From contig NZ_CP042432.1 in assembly GCF_008033235.1 (NCBI RefSeq), positions 868,001-932,000 on the forward strand: DNA of 64,000 bases, written 5' to 3'. This document shows positions 45,688 to 55,986 of the stretch, one piece after another. The notes under the pieces are model-generated. The model was not told where the DNA came from, ran no database searches, and worked only from the letters and a program-made list of their open reading frames with translations. Positions within the stretch are counted from its first letter, which is position 1. Every line of letters starts with the position of its first letter. The position numbers and the translations under genes are program-made. The stretch is from Anseongella ginsenosidimutans. GTDB lineage: Bacteria > Bacteroidota > Bacteroidia > Sphingobacteriales > Sphingobacteriaceae.

Positions 45688-46539
45688 ATGCGCTGGCAAG
45701 GTAGAAGAAGAAGCTCCAACGTCGATGACCGGCGGGCGGGCGGAGGCCGCAAACTCGCTCTTGGAGGCGGCCTGGGAACCATTGTGGTTGTAGTACTTGT
45801 ATTGCTGTTTGGCGGAGATCCCAGCCAATTGCTGGAACAAATGCAAACGAGCCAGCCGGTACAGCAACAGGGATCAGCGGTAACAAGCGCCGAAGATGAC
45901 TCGCTCGCGGCATTTGTTTCAGTAGTCCTGGCCGATACGGAAGACGTATGGAACCGGCTGTTCGCCGAAAGCGGCTCGGATTACAGGGAACCTACCCTGG
46001 TGTTGTTCCGGGAAATGGACCAGTCGGCCTGCGGTTACGCCCAGGCGGCGATGGGCCCTTTTTACTGCCCGGCTGACGAGAAAGTGTACATTGACCTCTC
46101 CTTCTACGATGAGCTGCGGAACCGTTTCCAGGCCCCCGGCGATTTTGCAATGGCCTACGTGATCGCGCATGAGGTGGGTCACCATATCCAAAACCTTCTT
46201 GGCATCAGCGAACAGGTCCAGCGGCAGCGGGGCAGCCTGAGCCAGGAGGACTACAACAAGCTATCTGTGCGTCTTGAATTACAAGCCGATTTCCTGGCGG
46301 GCGTTTGGGCACACCATGCGCAGGAAATGAAAAATATTCTTGAAAGCGGGGACATCGAAGAAGCGCTGAACGCTGCAAATGCTATCGGAGATGACCAGCT
46401 CCAGCAGCAGTCGCAAGGTTATGTCGTACCCGATTCTTTTACGCATGGCACCTCCGAACAACGCATGCGCTGGTTTAAAAAGGGCTTTGAAACAGGGGAC
46501 ATTTCCCAGGGCGATACGTTCCAGGCAGACTACCTGTAA
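45688..46539 (+). CDS. YpfJ-family zinc metallopeptidase
   Basis: A 283-residue single-pass membrane protein of the YpfJ/neutral zinc metallopeptidase family. A basic N-terminus ([15 protein letters not shown]) is followed by a Gly-rich motif and one membrane helix at about 30-48. The catalytic domain has [15 protein letters not shown], a HExxH-like site, and [19 protein letters not shown] with the third ligand. [29 protein letters not shown] is diagnostic. The ATG at 45688 is preferred over an upstream TTG. Physiological substrate unknown. Confidence 0.9.
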   Translation: MRWQGRRRSSNVDDRRAGGGRKLALGGGLGTIVVVVLVLLFGGDPSQLLEQMQTSQPVQQQGSAVTSAEDDSLAAFVSVVLADTEDVWNRLFAESGSDYREPTLVLFREMDQSACGYAQAAMGPFYCPADEKVYIDLSFYDELRNRFQAPGDFAMAYVIAHEVGHHIQNLLGISEQVQRQRGSLSQEDYNKLSVRLELQADFLAGVWAHHAQEMKNILESGDIEEALNAANAIGDDQLQQQSQGYVVPDSFTHGTSEQRMRWFKKGFETGDISQGDTFQADYL

Positions 46540-46842
46540 ATTACTTCTGAAAGGCTGAATGCGGAACCGGCCCCATCACCAGTTTAGAGGGCTGGCAGGC
46601 TTCTTTAAAGGGCTGGCCAGGCTTCATCCGGAAAGGTCTTGAAAACCCCGCCCTTGCGGCCCTTCCGACGGGCAAAGGCGGGGGGAGATTATTTATTCAA
46701 CCAGAGGTAGAACCGGTTAAATGACTTCAGCAAATTTGTCACCGCCTCCTGGAGGCGTTGCAAAGGGGTATTACTGACTGGTGACATACAATAAGAACGC
46801 ACAGGTACTGCAATTATTGGCGGAAATATATAAATTTCATGC
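46540..46842. other. Intergenic region with a GC-rich hairpin
   Basis: About 300 bases with no credible ORF. A hairpin at 46646-46683 pairs CCCCGCC with GGCGGGG and extends into TTGC/GCAA; a T-rich but interrupted stretch follows (ATTATTTATT), so it may end the ypfJ-family transcript. Two near copies of GGGCTGGC lie at about 46590-46620. Confidence 0.45.
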
Positions 46843-48498
46843 ATGATCTTCAGAATTCTCCTGTCAGGCCTGGCAGCCTTCGCACTGCTGTCCGGAAGTT
46901 GCCGGCAGCAGGCAAAAAAAGTCCCTGTTACGCGCGACAGCTCGGTATATGTTGCCCGTCCTTATATTGAATCCCTGCTGGACACCGCCATGATCGGGGA
47001 CTTTCTTGTAAAACATCCGCGTTACCAGGACTACGATTCCCTCGTGCGGAATTTTTACCTGAAAAGGGAGTATCACCTGGCCTGGTTTAACCGCGACAGC
47101 CTTACCGAACAGGTCGGCAGCTTTATGAACATGATGCGTCAGAATGAAGCCCTGGGCCTGGCTGACAGCAGCCTGCTGAATAAACGGCTGGGCTTTCTAT
47201 ATGATTCGCTGACAGTTAAGGGCGGACGGCTGGAAAGCGAACACCTGCTGCAGCAAATGGAGCTGACGCTGACTTCCCAGTTCTTCCTTTTTGCCCATAA
47301 GGTTTGGGGCGGCATGACCGCCGGGAAGGCAAAAGATCTCGAATGGTTCATTCCGCGCAAAAAAATGGATATGGCCGCGCTTATCAATTCGGTTCTGGAG
47401 ACAAATGAGAAAGGACTGGAAGAGGTTGAACCACTGCATCCCCAATACGGAAAACTGCGCGATTACCTTGAAAACCTGGAAGGGCTTTCCGGAAAAGTTT
47501 CCTGGGATTCCCTTCAGCTTCAGGTCAAGAGCTATGCGCCGGGGGACTCCGCCAGGCTTATCGGACAGGTAAAGCAGCGGCTGGCTTTGATGGGTTTTAA
47601 AAACGCGAACGACCGCTCCGATCAATATACGGCCTCACTGGATTCGCTCATTAAAACCTATCGACTGTGTAATGGATTGAAATCCGGCGGAAACATTGAC
47701 CGCGAACTGGTGGATAACCTGAATATCCCCGTTAAGGACCGGGTACGGAAGATCCTTATCAATATGGAAAGGCTGCGGTGGGTACCGGATACGCCGGGAA
47801 ACTATTACCTGCTGGTAAATATACCCGGGTTCATGCTTTATGCCTATGAAAATGATTCTCTTGCCTGGAGCATGCCGGTAGTGGTGGGAAAACCGGTACA
47901 CCAGACGGTTATTTTCAGCGGCTCCATGAAATACGTCGTGTTCAGTCCTTACTGGAACATTCCGCCCGGGATTCTGGCGAATGAAACCTTGCCGGCAATT
48001 AAGCGCAATGTTTCCTACCTCAGGAAAAATAACATGGAAGTGGTACGGGGAGGAAAAGTGGTCGATCCCGGCACGATCAATTGGCAAAAGTATAATGCTT
48101 CCAACTTCCCTTATATGATCAGGCAAAAACCGGGCGGGAACAATTCCCTGGGCAGGGTAAAATTCCTGTTCCCGAACGAGTACAATATTTACCTGCACGA
48201 CACCCCCGCCAAGAGTCTTTTTTCAGCAGATTCCCGCCCCTTCAGCCACGGCTGCATAAGGGTTTCCCGGCCTCAGGAGCTGGCTGAATACCTGCTGCGC
48301 AGGGACAGTACCTGGACCTCCGGAAAAATTGCCGCCGCCATGAAAAGCGGGAAAGAAAAATATGTCACGCTGAAAGAACCGGTAATGGTGTACATCGGCT
48401 ATTTCACGGCATGGGTGGACAGCAAAGGCCATCTCAATTTCAGGCCGGACGTTTACGGCCATGATGCCAAACTTTCGGCGATGCTGTTCGGGAAATAG
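46843..48498 (+). CDS. L,D-transpeptidase (YkuD/YcbB type), lipoprotein
   Basis: A 551-residue envelope enzyme that forms 3-3 cross-links in peptidoglycan or attaches proteins to it. Its signal ends in a lipobox-like LLSGSC. Residues about 60-290 form the scaffold domain seen in YcbB, including LRDYLENLEGL and a peptidoglycan-binding-like segment. The YkuD domain (about 315-490) has INIPGFMLYAYENDSL-like strand, PVVVGKPVHQTVIFSG and the catalytic motif FSHGCIRVS with Cys and the upstream His in YLHDTP. Size and architecture match Bacteroidota YcbB-like enzymes. Confidence 0.93.
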   Translation: MIFRILLSGLAAFALLSGSCRQQAKKVPVTRDSSVYVARPYIESLLDTAMIGDFLVKHPRYQDYDSLVRNFYLKREYHLAWFNRDSLTEQVGSFMNMMRQNEALGLADSSLLNKRLGFLYDSLTVKGGRLESEHLLQQMELTLTSQFFLFAHKVWGGMTAGKAKDLEWFIPRKKMDMAALINSVLETNEKGLEEVEPLHPQYGKLRDYLENLEGLSGKVSWDSLQLQVKSYAPGDSARLIGQVKQRLALMGFKNANDRSDQYTASLDSLIKTYRLCNGLKSGGNIDRELVDNLNIPVKDRVRKILINMERLRWVPDTPGNYYLLVNIPGFMLYAYENDSLAWSMPVVVGKPVHQTVIFSGSMKYVVFSPYWNIPPGILANETLPAIKRNVSYLRKNNMEVVRGGKVVDPGTINWQKYNASNFPYMIRQKPGGNNSLGRVKFLFPNEYNIYLHDTPAKSLFSADSRPFSHGCIRVSRPQELAEYLLRRDSTWTSGKIAAAMKSGKEKYVTLKEPVMVYIGYFTAWVDSKGHLNFRPDVYGHDAKLSAMLFGK

Positions 48499-48533
48499 CG
48501 CCGGCCGGCCCGAATCCGGTCATGCCGGCCCGC

Positions 48534-49712
48534 TCATACAAAACGATCGCGTGCGGAACCAAGGCCGGATAGCAGCAGCGCCAGCGTCATCAGCAAAAGG
48601 AAAGCAATCGGCCAAATCCATCCCCCGCTCAGATCATGAAGAATACCGAACACCAGGGGGCCGGATGCAGCGAACAAATAGCCGAACGATTGCGCCATGC
48701 CGGAAAGCGCGGAAGCATCCTGTCCGTCGCGGCTGCGTAAGGAAAGAAATATCATGGCAAGGCTGAAAGCAAGGCCCAGCGCAATCCCGATCAGGATCGC
48801 CGATGGAATGATGAAGGTGGTTTTCCAGAATAAGATGCCCAGGAAGCCGGCAACCAGGGAAATGCCGATCACCCAGATAAGCGGCGCCTGGTTCTTCATC
48901 CTGGCGGCAATAACCGGGCCCGCAAATACTACCGGCAATTGGGCCAGCTGGATATAGGACAACACCCAACCCGCCTCGCCCGGAGGCATTCCCCAGTCCC
49001 GCAACATTTCAGGCAGCCAGGCGATCAGCGAATAAAAAAGGATGGACTGCAACCCCATATAGGCCGTAATCTGCCATGCGAGCGGGGAAGATCGCCAGAG
49101 GCTGCGCCTGACCTGAGCCGTCCGCCCCTGGGTTGGTGTTTCTTTATCTTTCACTACCTGGGGCAGCCAGACGATAGCCGCCAGCATTCCCATAATGGCC
49201 CATACGCCCAGGGAACCTTTCCATCCAAGCCCGCTCACCTGTCCCAGGCGGATGCTGAAGCCGGATGCCAGCGCGGCAAACAGGTTCATAAAGCCTGCAT
49301 ACAAACCGGTCATTAAGCCAAGCTTTGCCGGAAAGTTCAATTTAATATAAGCCGGCATCAGCACATTCCCCACCGTAATTCCACAACCCACCAGCGCGGT
49401 CCCTGCAAAGAGCAGGGCCACCGGGCCCGCCGGGCGGATGAATAGCCCCAGGGTCAGCAACGCCAGGGAGGCCAGCAGCATGGCCTCCACCCGGAAATAC
49501 CGCGTAAGACGGGATACAAGGCCCGATAAAAGCCCGAATGCCAGTACAGGAATAGTCGTCAGCATGCCGGCCTGCACGGTTGACAAACCCAAACTGCTGC
49601 TTATTTCTGACAGAACCGGCCCTACCGAGGTAATGGGGGCCCGTAAATTTGCCGCGATCAGGATAATTCCAGCCACCGCTAAGCCGGCCCGCAGCGATTT
49701 GCCTTTTAACAT
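48534..49712 (-). CDS. MFS transporter, CynX/NimT family
   Basis: A 392-residue twelve-helix inner-membrane transporter. The segment LIAANLRAPITSVGPVLSEISSSLGLSTVQAGMLTTIPVLAFGLLSGLVSRLTRYF is the standard start of the CynX/NimT (YeaN) group, with the motif A variant between helices 2 and 3. VGCGITVGNVLMPAYIKLNFPAKLGLMTGLY is also characteristic. Characterised relatives export cyanate or nitroimidazoles; no substrate can be deduced here. Convergent with the L,D-transpeptidase gene. Confidence 0.9.
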   Translation of the reverse strand: MLKGKSLRAGLAVAGIILIAANLRAPITSVGPVLSEISSSLGLSTVQAGMLTTIPVLAFGLLSGLVSRLTRYFRVEAMLLASLALLTLGLFIRPAGPVALLFAGTALVGCGITVGNVLMPAYIKLNFPAKLGLMTGLYAGFMNLFAALASGFSIRLGQVSGLGWKGSLGVWAIMGMLAAIVWLPQVVKDKETPTQGRTAQVRRSLWRSSPLAWQITAYMGLQSILFYSLIAWLPEMLRDWGMPPGEAGWVLSYIQLAQLPVVFAGPVIAARMKNQAPLIWVIGISLVAGFLGILFWKTTFIIPSAILIGIALGLAFSLAMIFLSLRSRDGQDASALSGMAQSFGYLFAASGPLVFGILHDLSGGWIWPIAFLLLMTLALLLSGLGSARDRFV

Positions 49713-49797
49713 GGTAGCTCTTCAGAATACGTGTGTAGCAAATAATAGGATGAACGTGCCTGCCAACACTTTGTTTGCGAGCGTGGCGGAAGTATTC

Positions 49798-50127
49798 TTA
49801 TTTCTTACCCGGCTTGGGTTTCCATACATCCAGGTAGGCCGTTTCCAGCGCATCCGAAACCAATTCAGGGGGAAGATCTGCCAGTTCAAAGGTGGTCCAC
49901 CCTTGTTGCCCCCATTTATTGGGAACCGGGTATATCGCCTCCCTGTTAAAAGTACTGAAAGCGGCCTGGTCAATTATCCCTAATTTCAGGTTGGCGGTTC
50001 CGCTTCGTTCATGCAAGGTAGCGAAGATCCGCTTCTTAACCACTTTAAATGCTGCCCTGTCGAAATGAGGAGATTCTTCCGTTTCCGGGAAGGACAAGGC
50101 CAGGTTTCTGAATTCCTGTATAGTCAT
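49798..50127 (-). CDS. MmcQ/YjbR-family DNA-binding-like protein
   Basis: A 109-residue protein of the YjbR (CyaY-like fold) family: MTIQEFRNLALSFPETEESPHFDRAAFKV at the start, NLKLGIIDQAAFS in the middle and WTTFELADLPPELVSDALETAYLDV at the end. Full length and well conserved, function unclear. It lies 85 bases upstream of the MFS gene on the same strand. Confidence 0.88.
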   Translation of the reverse strand: MTIQEFRNLALSFPETEESPHFDRAAFKVVKKRIFATLHERSGTANLKLGIIDQAAFSTFNREAIYPVPNKWGQQGWTTFELADLPPELVSDALETAYLDVWKPKPGKK

Positions 50128-50217
50128 GGCTCCTGGTTTATCACCGCGAATATAGGAAAATGCACGTTGCCCGGATTTTTGTTATTTTAGCGGAACACGT
50201 GTAAGGAATTAATTTTG

Positions 50218-51171
50218 ATGAGAACAATTACCATTTTTACTGCCGGGATTCTGACAGGCGGCGCCATCATTGCCGCCATTGCTTTTAAAAACGGCGCTGT
50301 TTCCACCGGCGGCCTGCAGCCGGCTGCAGGCATTGACACGGGCGGTACCGGAGCGGCAGCTACTGCGGAAACCGCGGCCTGGGAATATCGCTGGCACGCG
50401 CCGAAACTTCCTTCCACTATTGATTTTGCCGGAGAAACGACGCCGCTTGACCGCTGGGAAGTGCGGGAACGCCTGGACAGGGAATTGCTGGTGAACAGTT
50501 ACCTCCACGGAAGCACGCTGTACATTCTGAAGCTGGCCAACCGCATTTTTCCCGTGCTGGAAGAAAGGCTGAAAGCCAATGGGATCCCCGAAGACTTCAA
50601 ATACCTTTGTGTGGCAGAAAGCGCCCTGCAGAACCAGCGCTCGCCCGCCGGGGCCCTGGGGTACTGGCAATTTTTGAACAGCACCGGGAAAGAACACGGC
50701 CTGGAAATTACTGACCAGGTAGACGAACGTTACCATCTTGAAAAATCAACCGATGCCGCCGCCGAATACCTGAAAAACGCTTATGAGCGTTTTGGCTCCT
50801 GGACCGCCGCTGCGGCTTCCTATAATTGCGGCATGGGCGGGTATCAGCGTTTCAGCAGTCACCAGCAAAGCCGCAATTACTATGACCTGCTCCTGCCGGA
50901 AGAAACCAACCGGTATATCTTTCGTATCCTGGCGCTTAAATATATCCTGGAAAACCCCGAAAGAATGGGTTTCATTGCCGGCGAAACAGATGTTTATCAA
51001 CCCATTCCCACGCGGGAGGTAATTGTTGACAAAACACTCCCCAGCCTGGTGGACTTTGCAAAAAGCCAGGGAACTTCCTATAAAATCCTGAAAACGCTTA
51101 ATCCCTGGCTGCGGGCGCACAGCTTAACGGTAAGGCCGGGGCACAGCTATGCGATACAAGTTCCCCTGTAA
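50218..51171 (+). CDS. Lytic transglycosylase (SLT domain, MltD-like)
   Basis: A 317-residue enzyme that cuts peptidoglycan glycan strands to 1,6-anhydro-MurNAc ends, the substrate chain leading to AnmK. One N-terminal membrane helix or signal is followed by the SLT domain (about 115-255): LCVAESALQNQRSPAGALGYWQFLNSTG with the catalytic Glu in AESAL, and AAAASYNCGMGGYQR. The C-terminal 60 residues (PSLVDFAKSQGTSYKILKTLNPWL, RPGHSYAIQVP) look like a diverged LysM module. Start is the ATG at 50218 instead of the TTG at 50215. Confidence 0.9.
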   Translation: MRTITIFTAGILTGGAIIAAIAFKNGAVSTGGLQPAAGIDTGGTGAAATAETAAWEYRWHAPKLPSTIDFAGETTPLDRWEVRERLDRELLVNSYLHGSTLYILKLANRIFPVLEERLKANGIPEDFKYLCVAESALQNQRSPAGALGYWQFLNSTGKEHGLEITDQVDERYHLEKSTDAAAEYLKNAYERFGSWTAAAASYNCGMGGYQRFSSHQQSRNYYDLLLPEETNRYIFRILALKYILENPERMGFIAGETDVYQPIPTREVIVDKTLPSLVDFAKSQGTSYKILKTLNPWLRAHSLTVRPGHSYAIQVPL

Positions 51172-51180
51172 CCATGCCGC

Positions 51181-52860
51181 TCAGGCTCCTTCCTTTTTGC
51201 TTACTTTGACGAAAAATTGTTTTTCGGCTACGTGGAAATCCTTTTCGCTTCCTTCAGGGAGCGATTCGCTTTGCCATTTCGCCGTAGGGTGCAGCCGCCG
51301 TTCCTTTCCGCCGATGAAAACGTCCACCGGCATGTTGAATCCTTCGGCTTCCGCCTTCCAGCGATAGCGGAAACTTCCTTCTTCCATGACAAGCTCCAGC
51401 TCGGGAAGCTCCGTGTGATTCAGGTACTGCCGGAAAACGGGGCGAAGGTCCCTGCCGGAGGCTTCGCAAAAAAAGCCGGTCACGTCATTGGCGGTGACTA
51501 TCTGATGACGAAAAACTTCGCAATATTCCCTTAGCATATCCCACCACTTTTCGTCGTCGTCAATAATATGGCGAATGGTATTCAGCATCAGCGCCGCCTT
51601 ATAGTACATGTCCCCGGAACCTTCCCGGTTAACGCCATAAGGGCCTATCACCGGCTGGTCATTCATGACGTTCCGTTTGAGCCCGTTGATATATTCCATG
51701 GCTTCATCATAGCCCCAGCGGCACTCCTGGTAAACCGATTCCGAGTAACAGGTAAACCCTTCGTGTATCCACATGTCGGCGATGTCTGCCGAGGTAATGC
51801 TATTGCCAAACCATTCGTGCGCGCTTTCGTGGATAATGATAAAGTCCCATTTCAGGCCTACGCCGGTACCTGAAAGGTCACGTCCCAGGTAGCCCATTTT
51901 ATATTCGTTCCCGTAAGCCACCGCGCTTTGGTGTTCCATGCCAAGGTACGGGGTTTCTATCAACTTGTAACCGTCTTCCCAAAAGGGATAAGGGCCAAAA
52001 TGTTTTTCGAAACAGGCGAGCATCAGGGGGACTTCCTGAAACTGCTTCTTTGCTTTCTCCAGGTTTTCCGGAAGGACATAATAATTAAGTGTATGGCCCT
52101 TGTATTTCTCGCTGAAGTGTGCATAATCGGCAATATTGACACTAACGTCATAATTATTGATCGGGTTACCAACAAACCAGTCCCAGCGGGTGTACCCGTT
52201 TCCAAGGTCCTTTGTACCCCGGCTTCTGCCGTTAGAAATATTCATCAGTCCGTCCGGAACCGCAACACTGATGAGCATGCTGTCCGGCTCTTCGGTCTGG
52301 TGATCTTTGTTGGGCCACCAAAGGCTGGCGCCGGTACCCTGGCAGGCTACGGCTATCCAGGGTTTCCCGTTTTCGCTTTTTGTCCATACAAAGCCCCCGT
52401 CCCAGGGCGGCCTTTTCGCTACAATGGGAGATCCTGAATAATAAAACCGGATAGTACCATTAGCGCCCTTTTCAACCTGTTCGGGAAAATCAATGAAAAC
52501 CGCATTGAACTCACGTTTCCAGTCCAGTTTTTTATGATTCCACAGGATGCTGTCTACGTTCATATTATCGAAAAGATCTACCTGGATGCGGTTGAAGTCC
52601 GCGGTAGCTTCAAATAAAATATCGTTATAGCCTTCTATGTGCCTTGTTTCGGGCTCTACCCGGATATTCAGGTGGTAATACAATACATCATAGGCCGTCC
52701 GCTCAGGGCGAAGCGAACCGCGGAGGGTGTCGGCGCGGGTGAACGGTTCCTGGCCGGCGGTAAGTACCTGGGCGCAGGCCGGAAGCAGAAAAGCCCCTGA
52801 AAGAAAAACCAGGAGGCTGCAAACTTTTAATATCTTCATTATTTGATCATTTGGCACCAA
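51181..52860 (-). CDS. M1-family metallopeptidase (aminopeptidase)
   Basis: A 559-residue exported peptidase with a signal peptide to about residue 30. The exopeptidase motif appears as LGMEHQSAVAYGNE (the GxMEN variant). The zinc site HESAHEWFGNSITSADIADMWIHEGF keeps the HExxH-x18-E spacing exactly. A Tyr further down (GDMYYKAALMLNTIR) matches the catalytic Tyr region. It trims N-terminal residues from peptides in the periplasm. It lacks the large C-terminal ARM-like domain of longer M1 enzymes, which is usual for this subgroup. Convergent with the transglycosylase. Confidence 0.93.
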   Translation of the reverse strand: MVPNDQIMKILKVCSLLVFLSGAFLLPACAQVLTAGQEPFTRADTLRGSLRPERTAYDVLYYHLNIRVEPETRHIEGYNDILFEATADFNRIQVDLFDNMNVDSILWNHKKLDWKREFNAVFIDFPEQVEKGANGTIRFYYSGSPIVAKRPPWDGGFVWTKSENGKPWIAVACQGTGASLWWPNKDHQTEEPDSMLISVAVPDGLMNISNGRSRGTKDLGNGYTRWDWFVGNPINNYDVSVNIADYAHFSEKYKGHTLNYYVLPENLEKAKKQFQEVPLMLACFEKHFGPYPFWEDGYKLIETPYLGMEHQSAVAYGNEYKMGYLGRDLSGTGVGLKWDFIIIHESAHEWFGNSITSADIADMWIHEGFTCYSESVYQECRWGYDEAMEYINGLKRNVMNDQPVIGPYGVNREGSGDMYYKAALMLNTIRHIIDDDEKWWDMLREYCEVFRHQIVTANDVTGFFCEASGRDLRPVFRQYLNHTELPELELVMEEGSFRYRWKAEAEGFNMPVDVFIGGKERRLHPTAKWQSESLPEGSEKDFHVAEKQFFVKVSKKEGA

Positions 52861-52934
52861 ATTAGTGCCCCTTTCGGGAAGGGGCTAAAACGAATCATCA
52901 CAAAAATACGTTAACTTAGTAGAAATTTTTGCAA

Positions 52935-55055
52935 ATGACAAGGTACTTGAAGACGTTAGTGGGAACCACTTTGTTGGTATGTGTGCAACTTACCTCCTGT
53001 TCACAGGGAGCGATCCTGGCCTCCGGCCCTATACAGCCTCTGCCGCAGCATTCATTTATAGCCAGAACTATTTCGAATGCCGCCGCGGTATATCATTATG
53101 AAAAACCCAAGATCAATGATGAATTATCTTCCGTTACATTTAATATGTTCCTGGAAGACATGGACAATAACCGCAGTTTTTTCCTGGACGCGGACATTAA
53201 AAAATTCGAGGCTTTCCGGCACAGCCTGGATGACGCCATGAAAACCGGTGAACTGGAAGTTCCATATGAGATTTTCAATACCTTCACGGAACGGTTTAAC
53301 GAAACCATTGACTTTGTGCTGGCACACCTGGCCGACAGTATCGATTATAATACCAAAGAAACCTTTATTATAGACCGGGAAGAAGAGCCATGGTTTAAAA
53401 GCCCCGAAGAACGGGAGAAGTACTGGAAGGAACGTATCCGCTACGACCTCATTAACCTGAGGCTGTCCAACAGCGATATCGAAAAGAATATCGAAACGCT
53501 AACAAAGCGGTACACGAACATGAAATCGCAATGGTCCAAAATGAACAGCGAAGACGTATTCCAGATTTTCGTGAATTCCTTTTCCGCCGCCATTGACCCC
53601 CATACCCAGTACTTTTCGCCGAAGGACGCCGAGGATTTCCGCATTAATATGTCCAAGAACCTGGAAGGGATCGGGGCGACCCTGCAAACGGACGGCGATT
53701 ATACCGTAGTCCGGCAGGTCGTGAAAGGAAGCCCGGCCGATAAGAGCAATGAAATAAACCCCGGAGACCGGATCGTGGGCGTAGGCCAGGGAAAAGAAGG
53801 AGAGTTTGAAGACGTGGTTGGCTGGCGGATTGATGAAGTGGTGGACAGGATCCGCGGCCCAAAGGGAACCGTCGTCCGGCTTAAGATCGTACCCGCGGCA
53901 GCCGACCTGAGTACGCCTCCGAAGATCGTTTCCATTGTCCGTGACAAAATAAACCTGGAAGACCAGCGAGCTAAGAGCGAAATAAAAGAAGTAGAGCATA
54001 ACGGGAACACGTTCCGCATAGGCGTGATCAGTGTACTGGATTTTTACATTGATTTTGACGCGCTTCGCGCGGGAGATCCCGATTACAACAGCGCCACCCG
54101 CGATGTCAGGAAAGCCCTTGAAGAATTCAAGGCCCAGGGCGGCGTGGATGGCGTGGTTATCGACCTGCGCAATAACGGCGGAGGTTCCCTGAAAGAGGCC
54201 ATTGAGCTGACCGGCCTGTTCATTAAGGAAGGCCCGGTGGTGCAGGTAAAAGATACCCGCAGCCGCATTGAAGTGAACAGGGATGAAGATCCTGCCCAGA
54301 TCTATTCAGGTCCGCTCGCTGTGCTGATCAACCGTTTCAGCGCTTCGGCTTCCGAGATCTTTGCGGGGGCCATCCAGGATTACCAGCGCGGACTTATTAT
54401 CGGCGAACAAAGTTTCGGAAAAGGCACTGTGCAAACCCAGGTGTCCATTAATGACCTTTTCCCCGGAAGCGATGAAAAAATGGGGCAATACAATATTACC
54501 ATCGCCAAATTTTATCGCGTCAGCGGCGGAAGTACGCAAAATAAGGGCGTTATCCCGGATATACTGTTCCCCAGCGCCTTTCCTGCGGAAGAATTTGGCG
54601 AAAGCGCTCAGCCTACCGCCCTTCCCTGGGACCAGATAGAGCCTGCCGATTACCAGCTGGCCGGCAACCTCAGTACGCTGACGCCCGACCTCGAAAAACT
54701 GCACGAAGCGCGGATGGAAACCAGCAAAGATTATGAGTATCTCCTGCAGGATATCAAGGAATTTAAAAAGAAGCTGGAAGACCAAACGGTCCTGCTGAAC
54801 TTTGAACACCTGCAAAAAGAGCGGGAAGAGGATAAATCAGAGCAATTGGCGCGAACCAATGCGTATCGGTCCTCTAAAGGCCTTCCGGTGCTGAGCGAGG
54901 AGCAAGCCGAAAAGGCGGATACCGTTGGCGCAGATCTCAAACCCGATCTTATTATGAAGGAAGGACTGCAGGTGCTTACCGACCTGATAGACCTTCGCGG
55001 GGCCCGCGCCGTGGTGAAGGAAAATGAAATCTTACAACCTGCTGACGTTCACTGA
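52935..55055 (+). CDS. prc: Carboxy-terminal (tail-specific) processing protease, S41 family
   Basis: A 706-residue periplasmic protease of the Prc/Tsp type. A lipobox-like LTSC at about 22 suggests membrane anchoring. A helical N-terminal domain is followed by a PDZ domain (GIGATLQTDGDYTVVRQVVKGSPAD, INPGDRIVGVGQG) and the S41 catalytic core, with Ser in RFSASASEIFAGAIQDY and Lys in GEQSFGKGTVQT. The C-terminal helical region (KEFKKKLEDQ) is also present. The ATG at 52935 is favoured over a TTG at 52929. It overlaps the next gene by 32 bases. Confidence 0.94.
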   Translation: MTRYLKTLVGTTLLVCVQLTSCSQGAILASGPIQPLPQHSFIARTISNAAAVYHYEKPKINDELSSVTFNMFLEDMDNNRSFFLDADIKKFEAFRHSLDDAMKTGELEVPYEIFNTFTERFNETIDFVLAHLADSIDYNTKETFIIDREEEPWFKSPEEREKYWKERIRYDLINLRLSNSDIEKNIETLTKRYTNMKSQWSKMNSEDVFQIFVNSFSAAIDPHTQYFSPKDAEDFRINMSKNLEGIGATLQTDGDYTVVRQVVKGSPADKSNEINPGDRIVGVGQGKEGEFEDVVGWRIDEVVDRIRGPKGTVVRLKIVPAAADLSTPPKIVSIVRDKINLEDQRAKSEIKEVEHNGNTFRIGVISVLDFYIDFDALRAGDPDYNSATRDVRKALEEFKAQGGVDGVVIDLRNNGGGSLKEAIELTGLFIKEGPVVQVKDTRSRIEVNRDEDPAQIYSGPLAVLINRFSASASEIFAGAIQDYQRGLIIGEQSFGKGTVQTQVSINDLFPGSDEKMGQYNITIAKFYRVSGGSTQNKGVIPDILFPSAFPAEEFGESAQPTALPWDQIEPADYQLAGNLSTLTPDLEKLHEARMETSKDYEYLLQDIKEFKKKLEDQTVLLNFEHLQKEREEDKSEQLARTNAYRSSKGLPVLSEEQAEKADTVGADLKPDLIMKEGLQVLTDLIDLRGARAVVKENEILQPADVH

Positions 55056-55986
55056 AAGCGGTCTTTATTGCCCCGCCGGAAATTTTTACATTGATCCTTC
55101 CAGGGCGGTGGATTATGCCGTTATCACCCATGCTCATAGTGACCATGCCTGCCGCGGACACCGCCATTACCTGGCGCATGATCTCTCCGGAAATGTTTTG
55201 CGGCACCGGCTGGGAAGGGCCATTTCCCTTCAAACCGCCTCATATGGCGAGAAAGTTACCCGAAACGGTGTTACGCTGAGCTTTGCTCCCGCCGGCCATA
55301 TTATCGGGTCCGCCCAGGTAAAAATTTCCTTCCGTGGTGAGGTTTGGGTAGTTTCCGGGGACTATAAGCTGGAGGATGACGGGCTTTGCGCTCCCTTTGA
55401 GCCGGTAAAATGCCATGCATTTGTTTCGGAGTCTACATTCGGCCTGCCGCTGTACCGCTGGCAGGCCCAGGAGAGGGTCTTTGACGAGATCCATTCCTGG
55501 TGGAAAGAGAACCGGGATGCAGGGAAAGTATCGGTTTTACTAGCTTATTCCCTGGGCAAGGCGCAGCGCATCCTTCACCGGCTGGATCCTTCAGCGGGAC
55601 CGGTATTCTGCCATAACACTATTGAAGACACAAATGCGATCCTCCGGGACAGCGGGGTGGCGCTGCCGCCTGCGCACCGCCTGAATGAACCTCTCCGGGC
55701 GGGCGGCCTTTTATTATGCCCTCCTAACGGGCTTTCCGTGCTAAACGGAATTCCCGCCGCCGTGGGCAGTTGTTCCGGATGGATGGCCCTGCGCAATTCC
55801 AGGAAATGGCGCGGCATAGACAAAGGTTTCGTTCTTTCGGATCATGCCGATTGGGAGGGCCTGAACGAAGCGATCAATGCTACGGGCGCGGAAAAGGTCT
55901 TCCTGGGGCACGGCTATAGCGCCTCGCTTGCGAGATACCTTCGGGAAAAGGGACTGAATGCCCGGGAGGTGCATGAGATACGATGA
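55024..55986 (+). CDS. MBL-fold exonuclease, ligase-associated type
   Basis: A 320-residue metallo-beta-lactamase-fold nuclease (beta-CASP-like, 'ligase-associated DNA exonuclease'). The metal site is intact: THAHSDHACRGH, then GHIIGSAQVKIS, SGDYKLEDDG and LSDHADWEGL. In many bacteria this gene stands next to an ATP-dependent ligase and an Lhr helicase and works in DNA repair. Here it overlaps the ligase gene by 4 bases (ATGA), so the pair is clearly co-translated, but no Lhr gene follows. Confidence 0.88.
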   Translation: MKSYNLLTFTESGLYCPAGNFYIDPSRAVDYAVITHAHSDHACRGHRHYLAHDLSGNVLRHRLGRAISLQTASYGEKVTRNGVTLSFAPAGHIIGSAQVKISFRGEVWVVSGDYKLEDDGLCAPFEPVKCHAFVSESTFGLPLYRWQAQERVFDEIHSWWKENRDAGKVSVLLAYSLGKAQRILHRLDPSAGPVFCHNTIEDTNAILRDSGVALPPAHRLNEPLRAGGLLLCPPNGLSVLNGIPAAVGSCSGWMALRNSRKWRGIDKGFVLSDHADWEGLNEAINATGAEKVFLGHGYSASLARYLREKGLNAREVHEIR